NCBI GenBank assembly: GCA_050084985.1
Contig: JBITNC010000001.1
Span: 61,938,001 to 62,002,000 of the forward strand
DNA: 64,000 nt
Direction of reading: 5' to 3'
Source: Nageia nagi
Lineage: Eukaryota; Pinophyta
Part shown: positions 35,430 through 48,484 of the stretch, piece after piece
How the letters are laid out: every line of letters begins with the position of its first letter
Position numbering within the stretch: the first letter of the stretch is position 1
Translations under genes and position numbers: made by a program
Notes under the pieces: model-generated
The model's input: only the letters and a program-made list of their open reading frames with translations
Database searches by the model: none
Told to the model about the DNA's origin: nothing

Positions 35430-35920
35430 GTTAATTTATGCACATAATTAATCCCCTTGGTTGGATGAAAATATATAGTAATTGGATATGCATACAAACA
35501 CATTGTTAAGATTTTTTGTAGATATGCATAATATGATGTGCATAAAGACATGTGCTTGGATATGCATAAAATGAAAATTTAAGTAAAAATTTCTTTAATG
35601 TGCACTATTCTTATTGGTTGCATTTACATTAATTTTGCAAAAGGTTTAGTATACATAATGTGCATTGGATTATGAAATTGATAATTAATATAGATATTTA
35701 TTTTATGCACATTGGTTGAAGTAAAATTTTATTCAAACTATCTTCATTTTTTATCCTATGAAATTTTTTTGGTTATGCACATATTCTTGTTTGTGCACAT
35801 TAGTCCTAAGTTGAATAAAAAAATTTGGTTGTGCATAATTTTTTGTTGAGGTAAAGTTTGTAAAATTTCTCAATATTGGAATTATTGTGCATTTATCCTC
35901 AAATATTTCTTATACACATT
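35430..35920. repeat. Cluster of TGCACAT/ATGTGCA and ATGCATA words
   Basis: More than a dozen copies of tgcacat, gtgcata or tatgcata lie in about 500 bp in both orientations, without a fixed period. No function can be assigned. Confidence 0.5.
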
Positions 35921-36124
35921 AGATAATATACTTGTTAAAATCTAAAGTTTTCAAATTTTATTCACAATATTTATCGAAGATAATTCACTATTAATTACTT
36001 TTACAAAAATATTTGCTTTAAAAATAGAAGTGTATGAGTACCTTTGGAAAGTGTATGTTCATCTGTATGTTTATAGAGATTAGTAATTGCAATAATTTTT
36101 TTATAAAATTTATTCTTAAAGGAA

Positions 36125-36340
36125 GAGTATAAGATCCAAGTATACTTCCATATTTTGGAAATTTATCCACATTTATGGATTGTTGCCACTATACTTCCAT
36201 GATTGAGAAGTCTATACATATTTATGAATTGATACCACTGTACTTTTATAATTGAGAATTTTATCCATATTTATGAATTAATACCACTATACTTTGATGT
36301 TTTAAAGTTTTATTCATGATTATGGATTGATTTCCATATT
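36125..36340. repeat. 49-bp tandem repeat in element D
   Basis: 'ttatg(g/a)att' recurs at 36173, 36222, 36271 and 36320, exactly 49 bp apart, within units containing 'ccactatactt' and 'attgagaa'. About four units with moderate divergence. Confidence 0.8.
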
Positions 36341-37504
36341 ACTATTTATTAGCAAGTTGTAGTGAGTGAAGTAGTTAAAAAGGTTTTCCCTTCTCCATAA
36401 CTACATTGTTGGAGTGCTTAAAAAGGTTTGACCTTCTTTAAAATTATAATTGTTTCATAAAATTTAAATCCATGTTGATAGATTAATGCTACCAAATTAC
36501 ATCATATGCATCTTGATTAGTAGCATATTCAAGTTGGAATTTTGTGGCTTGTTCATTGTGTCATAGTAGTTAAGATGGTATTTTTTGGTTTGTTCTTCAT
36601 CTATGCTATAATATTATTTAAAGAGAACTTAAACCTCCAAATCAACATGTTTGTAAATAGATAAAAACTTATGCATATGCTTTTCCTTATAAATATTAGA
36701 TTTGTTTTTAGTCAAGTTGGCATTTGTAGCTTATAAATCTTGATTTAGTCAAGTGGTTATGCCTTTAAAAATCTTATCTTAATGATTTAGTCAATATGGT
36801 ATTTGATAATTTGTGACATGGTTAAGATAACATGGTCACATAAGTATTTTTTTAGTGAAATTATTATCAAATATAAGAATTAAATTATAAAATTTTATGA
36901 TGTGATGACACCCACATATACCCTCAATAAATACAAAATAATGATCTAAAATAAATAAACACAAAAATCAAAAATCAATTTTTTATAACAATTGATATCT
37001 TTGGTTGTGAATGAATTTATATCACATGTTTATTATGCATATAATAGTGTTGTATACATATGATATTATTTATATTATGTTATGGATGATACATTTTGTT
37101 TCGTATGCATATGTGATGATTTGTTATCTTTTGATCAGTTTATGAATGATATTTATCTTACATGAGTGTATATGATGCATATAATTGATATTATTTATGA
37201 GCTACTTATAGTTTTTAGGTTTCTTCTTGAGGTTGTAGGTTATTTCAGGTATGCAGGATCATGGAGGCTCATCATGTCAACATGGTGTTGAATGACTACT
37301 CTGATATAAAAAATATATTTTTGATTGATTGTATTGTAAAACTATTTGTTAAAATAGTTAAGTAGTTAATCCATTGTAGAACCATACATATTCTATTACT
37401 ATCTCAAAGATGTAAAAATTCTCATCTCCATTTGTATCTTTATGGAGGAGAACTCTCTCTTACTCTTTCTCTTTATCTTTTTGATTCTCTACCTAATATT
37501 GTAT

Positions 37505-37514
37505 TAAGGGGGAG
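37505..37514 (+). other. Polypurine tract of element D
   Basis: AAGGGGGAG immediately precedes the right LTR (TGTTGGAAATTG), the classic arrangement for plant LTR elements. Confidence 0.85.
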
Positions 37515-38028
37515 TGTTGGAAATTGTAATGTACTATTATGTAATATTTTTCTTTAACATAAATTTACTTAATGCTTAAAGTGTCTTTAGATATTTTAAA
37601 ACATTAAAAGAATAAATATAAAATATATATATATATATAGAAACACCTTTAACCTTACCCTTGGATAAAAGAAATGTTAATAAAGTGTGGATTTATTCTT
37701 ATAAATAGAGAGGTACTTCCTCTCATTATGTAACTTGATGAAGCATGGTAATAATTTTCTTGTAGATTTGTAAAAATGCTCTTATAGGAGCTTTATAAAA
37801 AAAAATCTTGTATAAGAATTTTTAAGAACTTGTAGGAAAGTTATCTTATAAGAAAGTAATAGAAAGGATGGTTCAAAGTGTATGTACTCCCAAGAGTTAG
37901 AGGAACCACTATACATTGTGTTTTATCTTTTGTGTGATTATTTCTTGCTTTGCTAGATGGATGAATGTTATTTTTGTTGAAAAAACTTTAAGGTGATCTT
38001 GTTTATATAGAATACTTCAATTCCATCA
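37515..38028 (+). repeat. Right LTR of element D
   Basis: Starts TGTTGGAAATTGTAATG and ends ttccatca. It differs from the left copy mostly by single-base changes plus a short (AT)n expansion near 37625. Confidence 0.9.
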
Positions 38029-38033
38029 TGTCC

Positions 38034-40020
38034 TAGTATAGTGGGGTAGTTGGTACAATTAGAAAGAGTTTCTAATCAAACTCTTTTCATCTATTCAAGC
38101 ACTATAATATCACCTCATATTACTTTCTCTAAACTATATGAGGGAGAATTTTATAATTCATTGGAATAATTATCACCTTATGTTAGATCATTTTTCCAAA
38201 TTTATTTTAATAAATGTCAATGGAAGGGACAAGGTTTAAGTCATTATGAATGAGGACCTTGATATATAATTGATATCCACTATCAATTACAAACTAAAAA
38301 AATAGGATTGAGTTAAAAAGATAAGAATAAAAAAGAACCTCATCATGAAATACTCCAACTAAAATTAGAAAATCTTAAGTATGAAAAACCACATGAAGAA
38401 TTTGAATGGAAATCAAATCAATATGACCTAGAACTTAAAGTGTTAATACCAAAAAATTTATTCTCTAACATTGTTTAAATTAACATGGTTTAAATTGAAG
38501 AAATGTTTGATTTAAGTATAGAAAAAATATCCTTTGATTGATTTGGGAGTGATGATTTCAAACCATTAAGTCCATCAACCTCAAGTAGTTCTTCATCATA
38601 CTTCATGGTATATGAGGATACCATGGATTCTACACTCATTTCCAAACAACTCACAATACAAGAGTTTAAAGATATTGTTAATATATTTCAAACCTATGAA
38701 CTCATGATAAATATAACCTTATATGATCAAGATTTAGGAGAAGATAAGGAATACAACCAAATGGATAAGAGATATATTCTAGTATTAAATCAATTATAAG
38801 AAGGTCTCATATGCTAATTGAAGAAACTATTGAGGTAGATTTAAGTGATGACTCCAAAAACCAAAAGATTATGCAATTAGGAAAATCATTAAGTGAATAT
38901 AAGATATTCAAATTTGTATCTATACTTAAATAAAAATATAATATATTTGCATAGTCATATGCTGATATACCAAGATGATTCAAACCTAGTGGTGCATAAT
39001 CTAGGTATTAAAGAGGATGTTAATACAATTAAACAAAATTTATGCAAGATCCATCCCATAATAATTTTAATGGTAAAATAAGAACTAAAAAAAGTTTAGA
39101 AGAAAAATTCATATATCCCATTGATTACTCTAATTAGATTTCCAATATGGTTCTAGTTAAAAATCTAATGGGAAGATTCACATATGCACAAATTTTAGAG
39201 ACTTAAAATAAAGCTTGTCCTAAAGTTTATTTTTCTTTATCAAACATTGACAATTTAGTTGATTCTACTGCTAGATATAAAATTCTATCTCTCATGGATG
39301 GATTTTCAGGGTATAATCAAATAAAAGTAGCATCGAAAGATCAACATAAAACAACTTTTATAACACCTTAGGGAACCTTTTATTATAAATTAATACCCTT
39401 AAACTTAAAGAATGTGGGAGTTACCAACAAGTGATGATATATATTTTTCATTATTACATGCATGATATTGTAGAAGACTATGTGGATGGTGTATTAGCCA
39501 AATCCAAGACTAGAGAGGATCATCCAAAGGTACTTGTGAAGATATTTGATAGATTGTTAGAACATAATATTTAACTAAATCCCAAGAAATGTGTTTTTGG
39601 TGTCACTTTAGGAAAATTATTAAGCTTTATTATTTAAATACAAGGAATTGAAGTAAACCCAAATAAGATAAAAGCAATAGTGAATATGCCTCTCCCTTTG
39701 AACATAAAATAATTACAAATCTTATAAAGTAAATTACAAGCTAGAAGATGCTTCAAATTGTAATTATCAAATAAGTCCAAACTATTTAATAATTGTTAAA
39801 AAATGAGATTATATTTCACTAGAGAAATGAATAATAAGAAGTGTTTGATAAAATAAAATATTACCTTTTATCAACTCTAGTGTTAGTTCCACCTAGGGAA
39901 GGGAAGCCATTCCTACTCTATTTGTTAGTTACAAAATCTACATTAGGAACCATGTTTATTCAAAAGAATGAAAATAATAAGGATAAAGCTATATATTATC
40001 CCAATAGAACCTTATTTGAT
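38034..40020 (+). pseudogene. Gypsy E reverse transcriptase (catalytic YVDG)
   Basis: The lead-in 'NLVVHNLGIKEDVNTIKQNL' lies at 38968-39030. RT follows: 'KACPKVYFSLSNIDNLVD' (39215), 'SLMDGFSGYNQIKVA' (39290), 'TTFITP*GTFYYKL' (stop for Trp near 39367), 'VEDYVDGVLAKSKTRED' (39470) and 'LNPKKCVFGVTLGKLLSFI' (39575). The RT signature YVDD reads YVDG at 39479-39490, so the second catalytic Asp is lost. The connection continues with 'PPREGKPFLLYLLVTKSTLG' (39890) and 'AIYYPNRTLFD'. About 38040-38900 is the divergent pre-RT region. Confidence 0.85.
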
Positions 40021-40980
40021 TAGGAAATTAAGTATGTGTATATGGAAAACTTATGTCTAGTAGTAGTTTTTGTAACAAAGAAGCTTAGACATTATATGCT
40101 AAATCATACTATTTATGTAATTGCAAAAGTAGATCCATTAAAATATATGATGAACAAAACCTACCAAAATACAAGAACATCTAAATGGATTATGAATTTA
40201 ATAGAATTTGATTTATAATTCATAATTCAAAAGTCCATTAAAGGTCAAGTCATATCCAATTATCTTATAAAAGCATTGCTACATGATGATGATAGACTAC
40301 TCATCATTGAATTACCAGATGAACATGTTTTCCAATCAGATAAAATAAAAATTCTTGATGATTCTGAAGAATAATGGGATGTGATAATTTATTTTTATAG
40401 ATCTTGATGTGAAAAAAGCATTGATGAAAGTTTCATATTCAAAACATTGTAAGGAGTTCCTATACCATATTCCTTCAAAATCACCTTTCCATGAATAAAT
40501 AACAACACTAAATATGAAGCCTTAATATTAGCTATAAAAACCACCATAAAATTAAAGCTAAGAAAAGTTAAAATTTTTAGTGATTCATTGTTAATTGTAA
40601 ATCAGGTTAAAAGAATTTTCTAATGTAAATAAGCTTTACTCCAAAAATACAAAAAATTGATGGATACTCTATTATAGTCATTCAAAAAAAATGATCTAGA
40701 GGTAGCATCAAGATCAACCAACAAGTTTTTTTATGTTATGGCTTCAATTGGATATTTAATACATGAGAATCCTCATTAATAAACCATTCATATTGAAATA
40801 ATCCAAATCACCCAATCTTTATTATATATGGATAGAGTGGAACATGTAGTTCTTAACATTATAATGGAAGATAAAAACTTATGGCATATCTAGTTAAATT
40901 CTTGAGATATGGATTCTTATCTATCAATTTTACAAAATTACCTAGGAAGGGATTCAAATTAAAAGCTTCTTATTATTGTA
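40021..40980 (+). pseudogene. Gypsy E RNase H region
   Basis: 'MENLCLVVVFVTKKLRHYML' and 'VDPLKYMMNK…SKWIMNLIEFDL' (40036-40218, open for 60 codons) are the RT/RNase H connection. RNase H itself reads 'TKYEALILAIKTTIKLKLRK' and 'KIFSDSLLIVNQVKRIF' around 40510-40620, with stops. The family's N-x-x-x-EYEAL and DSLLIVNQV motifs are evident. Confidence 0.8.
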
Positions 40981-42135
40981 TATTAGGGATGTTTTTTATC
41001 ATAGAGACTTCAATGGGATATTACTTAGATGCCTAGAATGGGAATATTCATAAATTGAAATTTCATCTGCACATGATGGAATTTACGGAGGAGATTTTAG
41101 TGGTACTATAATAAAAAATGATTCATGTGCATGGGCTATTATTTTCCTACTATAGAATATGACCATATCAAATATGTTAAAAAATATTTCAAATGTCAAC
41201 AACAGTCTAATTTGTTTAACTAATCATCATAAGCATTACAACCCATGTAATCTCTATGGCTATTCTAGATATGAGCACTGGATATTATAGATTAGATATC
41301 TCTTACTTCCTTAGGTGGCTATAAATTTATAATAACAACTACAAAATATCTCATGAAATGGGTCAAATTTATTCCTATGATATCTACAAAATGACCAAAA
41401 ATATTATAATTCATAGAATATCATATCATTTGCTATTTTAGATCCCAATCAAATTATCATAGATAATGAGAAGAATTTAAAAATAAGGAAGTACTAGCCC
41501 TATGTGAAAGATACTACATTAGAATTAGTTTTTTGATGCCTTACTACCCTCAAGGGAATGGATAAGTTGAGGCTACAAACAAAACTATTCAAAGTATTCT
41601 ACTTAAAATACATAATAATTACTATAAAAACTAGCATATGAGAATCTCACATGCTTTATGGGCCTATCGCACTAGCATTAAAACTCCTACAAGGGAAACC
41701 CCATTTTATCTTATTTATGGGGTAGAAGCAGTTTTACCCTTGGAAATAGGAATTTTATCCTTACAAATTGCTCTATAATATTACATTACAAATGAGGCAT
41801 CTCACTAAACATGACCAGATTAATTATTATTATTAGATGAAATATGAGTTCATACATTAGAACATATGTGTAGTTCTCAAAATTGTATTAAAAAAGCTTT
41901 TGAAAAAAGAGTTCAAATTCTTGAATTCAACATTGGAGATCTAGTTCTTAAATAAAATCAATAAACTTCATGAATGGAATGATAACTTCATGATAAATCC
42001 ACCCCTAATTAGTTAGTACCTTATATAATTAAAAGAAAATTTGGGTCATGAGTATATCACTTAGCTGACATGGAAGGAAACAAAGAGAGTGAACCAATTA
42101 ACATCACACATCTTTATCACTTTTATAGTTAAAAT
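40981..42135 (+). pseudogene. Gypsy E integrase
   Basis: The zinc-binding part reads 'VFYHRDFNGILLRCLEWEYS' and 'ISSAHDGIYGGDFSGT' (40990-41105). The core shows 'GGYKFIITTTKYLMKWVKFI' in pieces near 41310, 'MPYYPQGNG'-like near 41540, 'ISHALWAYRTSIKTPTRETP' (41645) and 'LIYGVEAVLPLEIGILSLQ' (41710). The C-terminus ends 'YHLADMEGNKESEPINITHL' at about 42120. Many stops. Confidence 0.85.
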
Positions 42136-44989
42136 TGCTTTATTTTTTTTATATATATTGTAAATATATAGTTAAATATGTTAAAATTTTTATAATGAAC
42201 TCATGAAAATAAATATATTTAAAAGATATCAACTAAAAGAACCAACTAGTGATAGCTATGAAATATTTTGAAAATCATACATCAAATGCATGGGAATCGA
42301 AAATAATTGATTTAGAAGTTAAAGCACAAGAAATGTAAATGGAACAAGAATTTGAAATTAGTTCATTATAATGGTTCATCTACATTGGCCTTATGATAAA
42401 TCCAAAATTTTCATAGATTATGTTGAAGATGTCAATATCAAATTTATAAGACATTCTTTCTCCATGACCTCAATTTTTTCTATTCAAGTATTCTCCTATC
42501 TCATGCTATCTTTCACAAATGATGAAGTTATATATGACTATATTTCATTGTTTAGTAAAAGTTATTATGTAAATAATCCTCTAAATGTAAAAAACATGAT
42601 TTGAACAAATTATTCAACATCTCAATGAAAGGAAACAAATTAAGAAGGCTATCCATAAACATTATCTAAATACTATCTATAGTAGGAGTACCATCATCAC
42701 TATTGGGAATCTCAACCCATAGTTCTTCTTATCAACCTCTCCACTACCATCAATACCACCACCACCTATTTTGTTATATACTACATTTATACCTTCCTTT
42801 TTAATGCTCATTGAGGTACAAAATGGAGATTCAACTTTATTTATGGAACCCAAGAGAGTCATTAAAAAGTTTAAGCCAAAACCTAGACCATAACCCATGT
42901 TAACATATCCACCACTTGTTTCATACCCCATTCACCTCCAACCATCCATTCATAGACATGGAACTCTTCACCTTCGATTAAAACCTCCTTACTATTACCA
43001 CTTGAGTCATATACATTAGGTTATTCATAAAAAATCATTATACCAATGCTATTTGAGGATTGTAAATCATTTTGTATAGTTTTAAAAAAATAATAAAAAT
43101 ATTTAAAAATATAAAAATGATAAAAATATAATATCTTGTACAAATGTGTTGTATATATGTTTCTTGAAATATTTGCATTCTTAATAATTATTTTCATACA
43201 AATAAAATCTTTATATATATTATGTTTATATAGATTTCTTCAAACTTTGAAATTTGCATATAATATTGTAGGTGGTTAGTTACATTTAACACACATACAT
43301 CATGAGTCATCCTCATTGTGTTTTTGAACCTAAAAACTAATGTATAGTTTATCCATATCACATCCCACCCATACCTTAGGAGTTATCTTCCCTTCATACC
43401 ATACTTTACCTTGTACATTTCCTAATGATCATATAGAGAGTCACACCCTATCATTAGATATAGATATAAACCATTTTTATGATTTTTCAAATGGTGTACA
43501 ACAAAATTTTTTATCTATGGTAGCATTTTTGAGTCTTTTGGATAAATTTGATTAGGCTTATCATGCCCTCAAAAGTTCCTTTTGGGTGAGCATTACCATT
43601 AATCATGAACCATGTTGGGGAATATGATTAATTTATGACATATGTAACTAAGAGTTTCTTCAAAATATCATTTGCTTATTTTCTAGACTAAACTTCATAT
43701 GGAGGATTACAATCAACACCCATGTCAATGCATTCTTTTATGTCAACTCATTACATTTTTTGGTCCACCATCATTACACCCTCATGATTCATTTGATGTA
43801 CTTATCATTGCCCATGTAATAGCATAAAATATTTTCTATTGGGATTCTATATTTTTTGTTTCTATCACCCATCATACAACACATTGGTCTTTTAATCATG
43901 TTATTCTTATGCTATTTCTTTTTCATCCCATCTCTCATATTCAATTATTGCAATCCATCATACAACATGGATTTAATCACAAAGAGTCAAATGAGGACCA
44001 AAAATTCACAAAATCCAAAAAAAAATAAAAAAATCACAAAATTCAAAAAAATAAAAAAACATTTATATATATACACACACACACTCAAAAATTATATTTC
44101 TAGAGCATCTTGGCTATTGGGTGCATTTCCTTGTGTATCAAGACCACATCATTATGTTAATCGTATTTTGTTTATTACTTCCATCATCATAAAACTATTA
44201 AGTGTTAAACATGATGATTATAGTAACTTATCAAGTTATATATACAAACCACATATCCACCCACATATTAATCATATATATAGTTGTATGTATAAATGAA
44301 GAAGTATTTTATGAGTTTAATATTCATGTTCAATTTTGTCAAAATATCTTCTATAAAGTTTCTAAAAAGTTTTTGAAACTTAGGATGATAAACAAACATA
44401 ACTTTGATATATTTTTAGGATATATCAAACTCATACACTTTACCATATTTTAAGATCTAAAAATAATAAAGAAATAAGATGTTACTTAAGCATAATTTTG
44501 AGTAATTCTTTTCCATATTATTTCACTTCATCTCAAACCCAAGAGATAGGAAGAAAAAAGAGATAGAGAAAAAAGATTTAAAATTACAAAAGGATTCAAA
44601 AGATATTAAAAAAGTAAAAATAAAAAAGAAGTAAAATTCTTGGATGATTATAGTATCCTCTATTAGGGCTATGAACATCTAATTAGTAATAGAGCAAGGC
44701 TATAATTAGATCTAGGGGTTAGTCTTCATCAAGGCTATGGATGGTTATTTGGAAGTGAGGTATACCTTACAACATGGAAACATGTCTAATCTTTATGATG
44801 GATCTGTATATGTTTCATATGGGTGAATCAACATACATATTTTATGCTTTTGAAATATTAAGTTTATGAGCATCAAGAGAAAAAAATAAACATTATTGCC
44901 AACACATGAGTTCATAGTAAATTTAGGTGTATTATAACATTATTATATATCATCCCTAAAGAGTGGAACCAAAAAAATATATTATTTGA
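42136..44989. other. No convincing gene; possible decayed gypsy linker on the minus strand
   Basis: The minus-strand frame 42931-42677 contains 'NMGYGLGFGLNFLMTLLGSI', like the G-patch linker between protease and RT of Tat-type gypsy elements, but nothing on either side confirms it. The 147-codon frame at 43856-44299 is low-complexity (Lys/Asn, Tyr/His) without a domain. The rest is AT-rich. Confidence 0.35.
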
Positions 44990-45800
44990 TAAATTTAATT
45001 TAAATATATTTCCTAGATGTACTAGTGTATAAAAAAGATAATGGGGAGTTGGAACATGAGGTATATAGAAAAAATAATCATGCATATATATACTTGCATG
45101 CCTCATCTCATTATCATTATGCTCAAAATATGGGGGTAATCAATACTCTTATAACTAGAGCTCTTAGAATTTTAGATAATGACCATATACATAAGGATAA
45201 AATGCATCTAACTAAAGCACTAATACGTAATGATTATTCTCCTAAAGAGATTATACATGCATGGAATAAGATAGAAAGTGGAAAAACTAATGAGAGACTA
45301 GACCATAATAATACTAATTCTTATATAGGGGTAGCCTACCTTCCCTATATCAAGGGTTTAAGTGATAATTTAGCTAAAATATTAATGAAATAACATATTA
45401 GGATAAATTTTCTTCCTCTTAATAAATTAGAGAACATGTTCATATATGTGAAGGACCATGTAGAACCCTTACAACATAAAGTGTATATAAGATAATGTGT
45501 GAGTGTGGAACTTGTTACATTGGTGAAATCAGTAGGTAAATACATGAAAGAGTTAAAGAACATTGTGTTGATTTACAATATAATAGAATAATCAAATCTA
45601 CCCTTGTTGAACATGTAGATAAGAATAAACACCATATACTCATGGATAAGATTGAAGTCCTCGCTAGATGTGATAAATTCTAAGAATAAAGAATTAGATA
45701 AGCTATTGAAATTAAACTTAACCATAATAATATTAATAGATACCAAGGTGTTGAGATTAGTATGACATGGTTACCTATCATTTACCTAATTACAAATATA
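44990..45800 (+). pseudogene. Penelope-like retroelement: RT C-terminus and GIY-YIG endonuclease
   Basis: The frame 45025-45393 is open for 122 codons and reads like the end of a Penelope-type RT: 'KKDNGELEHEVYRKNNHAYI', 'YLHASSHYHYAQNMGV', 'NTLITRALRILDNDH', 'KALIRNDYSPKEI'. After a frame change come 'VKDHVEPLQHK' and then 'CECGTCYIGEISR' (45498-45536), the GIY-YIG nuclease signature with its CxCxxCYIGET-like core. Next are 'IHERVKEH', 'STLVEHVDKNKHHILMDKIE' and 'AIEIKLNHNNIN…GVEISMTWLP' to about 45795. Stops occur after SR and in the C-terminal third. The RT catalytic half is absent (5' truncation, common for this class). In an intact element the nuclease nicks target DNA for insertion. Such elements in plants are best known from conifers. 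Confidence 0.85.
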
Positions 45801-46950
45801 GAAGGAAAAATAATATGATACTAAAATAGCCATAACTTTTTCATTTTAACTTGGTTTTTCATGTTCTTTACATAGTTGGAAAGATATTTTTATGTAGAAT
45901 TTAACTATATTTATATTTTTAGTATTTTATAATGATATAGGACCAATATTGATCTTATAAAATTGTGTATTACTTATCTCTACTTAAAGAAGAAGGTTAC
46001 GCTTTATTTTCTTCATTTAGTAATTATGAAGATGGGTCCCATAGATTGGACTTGAAATGTTAATAATTAAAATTCATATGCAATTCAACCTCAAACCACT
46101 AAAGAGTATCTTATTCATTACACTTCTTTATTATATTATATATTCATTCCACCTCATAATATATATATTATTATTATGATCTTGGTATGTTAACTATAAT
46201 GTTATGTTTGATATTTAAATAGTTATAACATTCATTCATATTGATTATCCATGAGTTTACACTTATAGTTTCATAAATTTATATGTTCATACATCCATAT
46301 GTTCATACATTCATGATATTTATACCATTCTACATATTTGCTTTATTCCACTATTTATGTCCAAAACCATGTGTATAAATAGCTAAGAATAGAAAATGAT
46401 GATATCTAATTTCATACTATTTTAAATAAAATATTATTCTAATTATAACCACAAAGAACCCAAATTGTTAACATTTGCTTCATTCATCAATCATGATTAT
46501 ATCATATAGGAATAATCTATCCATCAAAATAATAATAAGTATCATTATACAAGGATAATGTAAACCAACATCAACATTCTATTAACATGGAAAAATCAAA
46601 CATAATGTCTAAACATTCATATGTAGGAAATACAAGGTCTATCATTCATTAAAAACAAGACATGATAATATTTACAAAAGAAAAAACCCATCCAATCATC
46701 ATCATATGAAACAATAACCATAAGAATGAGCATAAAACTAAATCATAATATATATAAAAAAATAATCATATAGTCCACTACCTAACCATTATCTAACATC
46801 CATCTAATAACTCCAATGAAACCAATTAGGATCACCTTGATAAAAATGAATATAGTGTACCATCATCGATGAATATAAGTCAATAACATAACATCAAAGT
46901 TTAATAATAACATAAAAATATAAAATAGTACTCAATCCTTAGGGGAATCC
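45801..46950. other. AT-rich spacer after the Penelope-like fragment
   Basis: No reading frame or repeat of note. The first part may be 3' untranslated sequence of the Penelope-like element. Short runs of 'catatgttcata' lie near 46280-46310. Confidence 0.5.
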
Positions 46951-47726
46951 TCATAAGCACATAAAAGTGTCTTCAAGAATGCAAATAAATGAATATCTAT
47001 AGTCTCAAAAGATACATATATCTATTTGTAAATTATGAGCTAACGGATAGCAATTTATAACAAGACAATTTGATATAAAAGATAATGAATAATTGGAATC
47101 AAAATGACATTACCAAACAAGACTATATTTGTGTACTTACCTCATGGAACATACTTAATATTTATAAATGAAAGATAGTGATGAAGCCTCAACAACTAAT
47201 AGAGTCTACACCCAAAGTTGTAGAGCAAGATATTTCGAAAAGAGGGTCATTGGAAATCTATTTTATGATTAGAAGGAGCATTGGTAGTCTGCTTTCATAT
47301 ATAGAGGAATGTTTATGGTATTTTTTAGACTATATTCTACTTCAAACTGACTCTATACCTCCACACGAACTCTTAATGGTCTTAGTTTGATACTAGATAA
47401 GCTTAGAATTGTCAAGAACGCTTGCATAAGTACACAAACCTAGGCTTGAATGGCAATGTCAAGAGACACCTAAAAGATTACCATCATCAAGAGAAAATAT
47501 AGGATCATGTATCTTCTTGATGTGGACTTATTATTAGATCCATATTTATATAAATAATAATATGACCTACTCCTTAGGTCGACATGTACCTATATAAATA
47601 AGAATATAGTAATGATATATATAAGATCCAAAATAACATTAATATTCTTGAACTAGACACATAAGTGTAAGCACATATTTCCTAATGTATTAAATTAAAT
47701 GCATAAATTAATTTTAAGTGATAAAA
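46951..47726 (-). repeat. 3' LTR of gypsy F
   Basis: Collinear with 53698-54485 ('ttcaagaatgcaaataaatg', 'agataatgaataattgga', 'taatatgacctactccttag', 'ttaaatgcataaattaattt'). The copies differ mainly by transitions. The 70-codon frame at 47178 inside it is not a gene. Confidence 0.9.
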
Positions 47727-47741
47727 AATGCCCTACTTTGG
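47727..47741 (-). other. Polypurine tract of gypsy F
   Basis: The minus strand reads CCAAAGTAGGGCATT directly before the LTR. It is the same type of tract as in gypsy A (CAAAGTGGGGCATA). Confidence 0.75.
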
Positions 47742-48480
47742 ATGAGAAATTGGAAATCACTAGGTGCATTGAGATTTTTCATTCAAAGTATAATCGAGGT
47801 GACATGGTGATCAAATATTAATAGGTATTGATAGGATTATTCCAGCACTAATAAATTTGTTTTGATACTAAACTATGATAAATATATAAGAAAGATAAGC
47901 AATCATATTGATAAATGGTATAAGTTTAAGAAAACCCCCTCATATGACATCCATCATGTTTCCCCTAGTTGATGTTGATATGCTCCATGAGTTCTAATGA
48001 TGACCTACAAAAAAAAGAGTTTTAGGATCCATAGCCATTTACCAAGAGGTAATTTATGATAATTACCCATATTTTTTATATATTTTGATATGTGGAGTAC
48101 AACCATCTTATGTCATTAATGATTCTATCCATTGATCTTGTGGAAGTTGACCTTCCTACCAAGAGACATAATGATAAAACTAGGAGCTAAGACTCTGCCA
48201 AGAGGCAATTTCCAATGATAAGTGGAGTTGTAACTCTACCAAGAGGCATGTACATCTTATGATCTAGAAGTTAAAACTCCACACCAAAGGGTATTTGATG
48301 ATTTTTTCTTTTGCTATTTCTAACTATGTAATAGGATCACAAATGGTACTTTTCTACTAAAATGGAGCATTGGTGCTCCTTATATGATATTAAAATGACC
48401 TTCTATTTTGGATTTTTGTATTATTTATTCTATGCTTATTCCTGTAGTAATACTTTTTATGGAAATAGATGCACAGGGCA
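47742..48480. other. 3' untranslated region of gypsy F
   Basis: No frame. 'ccaagaggca/taa' words recur near 48050, 48160, 48200 and 48250, a loose short repeat around 'accaagaggcaatt'. The coding part starts at the integrase end near 48485. Confidence 0.5.
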
Positions 48481-48484
48481 ACCC

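Larger units (their letters stand above)
33376..38028 (+). mobile_element. Element D: non-coding LTR retrotransposon (LARD-like)
   Basis: LTRs at 33376-33885 and 37515-38028 align along their length. The internal part (3.6 kb) has a primer site and a polypurine tract but no recognisable gag or pol. Flanks TATCT (33371-33375) and TGTCC (38029-38033) fit a 5-bp target duplication differing by one G/A and one C/T change. It sits between protease and RT of gypsy E. Such large non-autonomous derivatives must be moved by another element's proteins. Confidence 0.85.
32823..42135 (+). mobile_element. Gypsy E, split by element D, LTRs not found
   Basis: Protease at 32823-33370 and RT to integrase at 38034-42135 are in the same direction, with D between them. 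The gag and 5' LTR are missing: the protease is fused directly to copia RNase H at about 32822. No 3' LTR was identified after 42135. The protein type (PR with 'LLGRPWTRG…STYHNYLKY', RT with 'ACPKVYFSLSNID') is Tat-like gypsy. Confidence 0.75.

Noticed and set aside
35430-35920. TGCACAT cluster as a regulatory (RY-type) region
   Set aside because: Words are short, irregularly spaced and in AT-rich DNA; no gene nearby to regulate.
43856-44299. 147-codon open frame, the longest in the window
   Set aside because: Low-complexity Lys/Asn and Tyr/His content, no domain, and no neighbouring support; expected by chance in AT-rich DNA with skewed composition.
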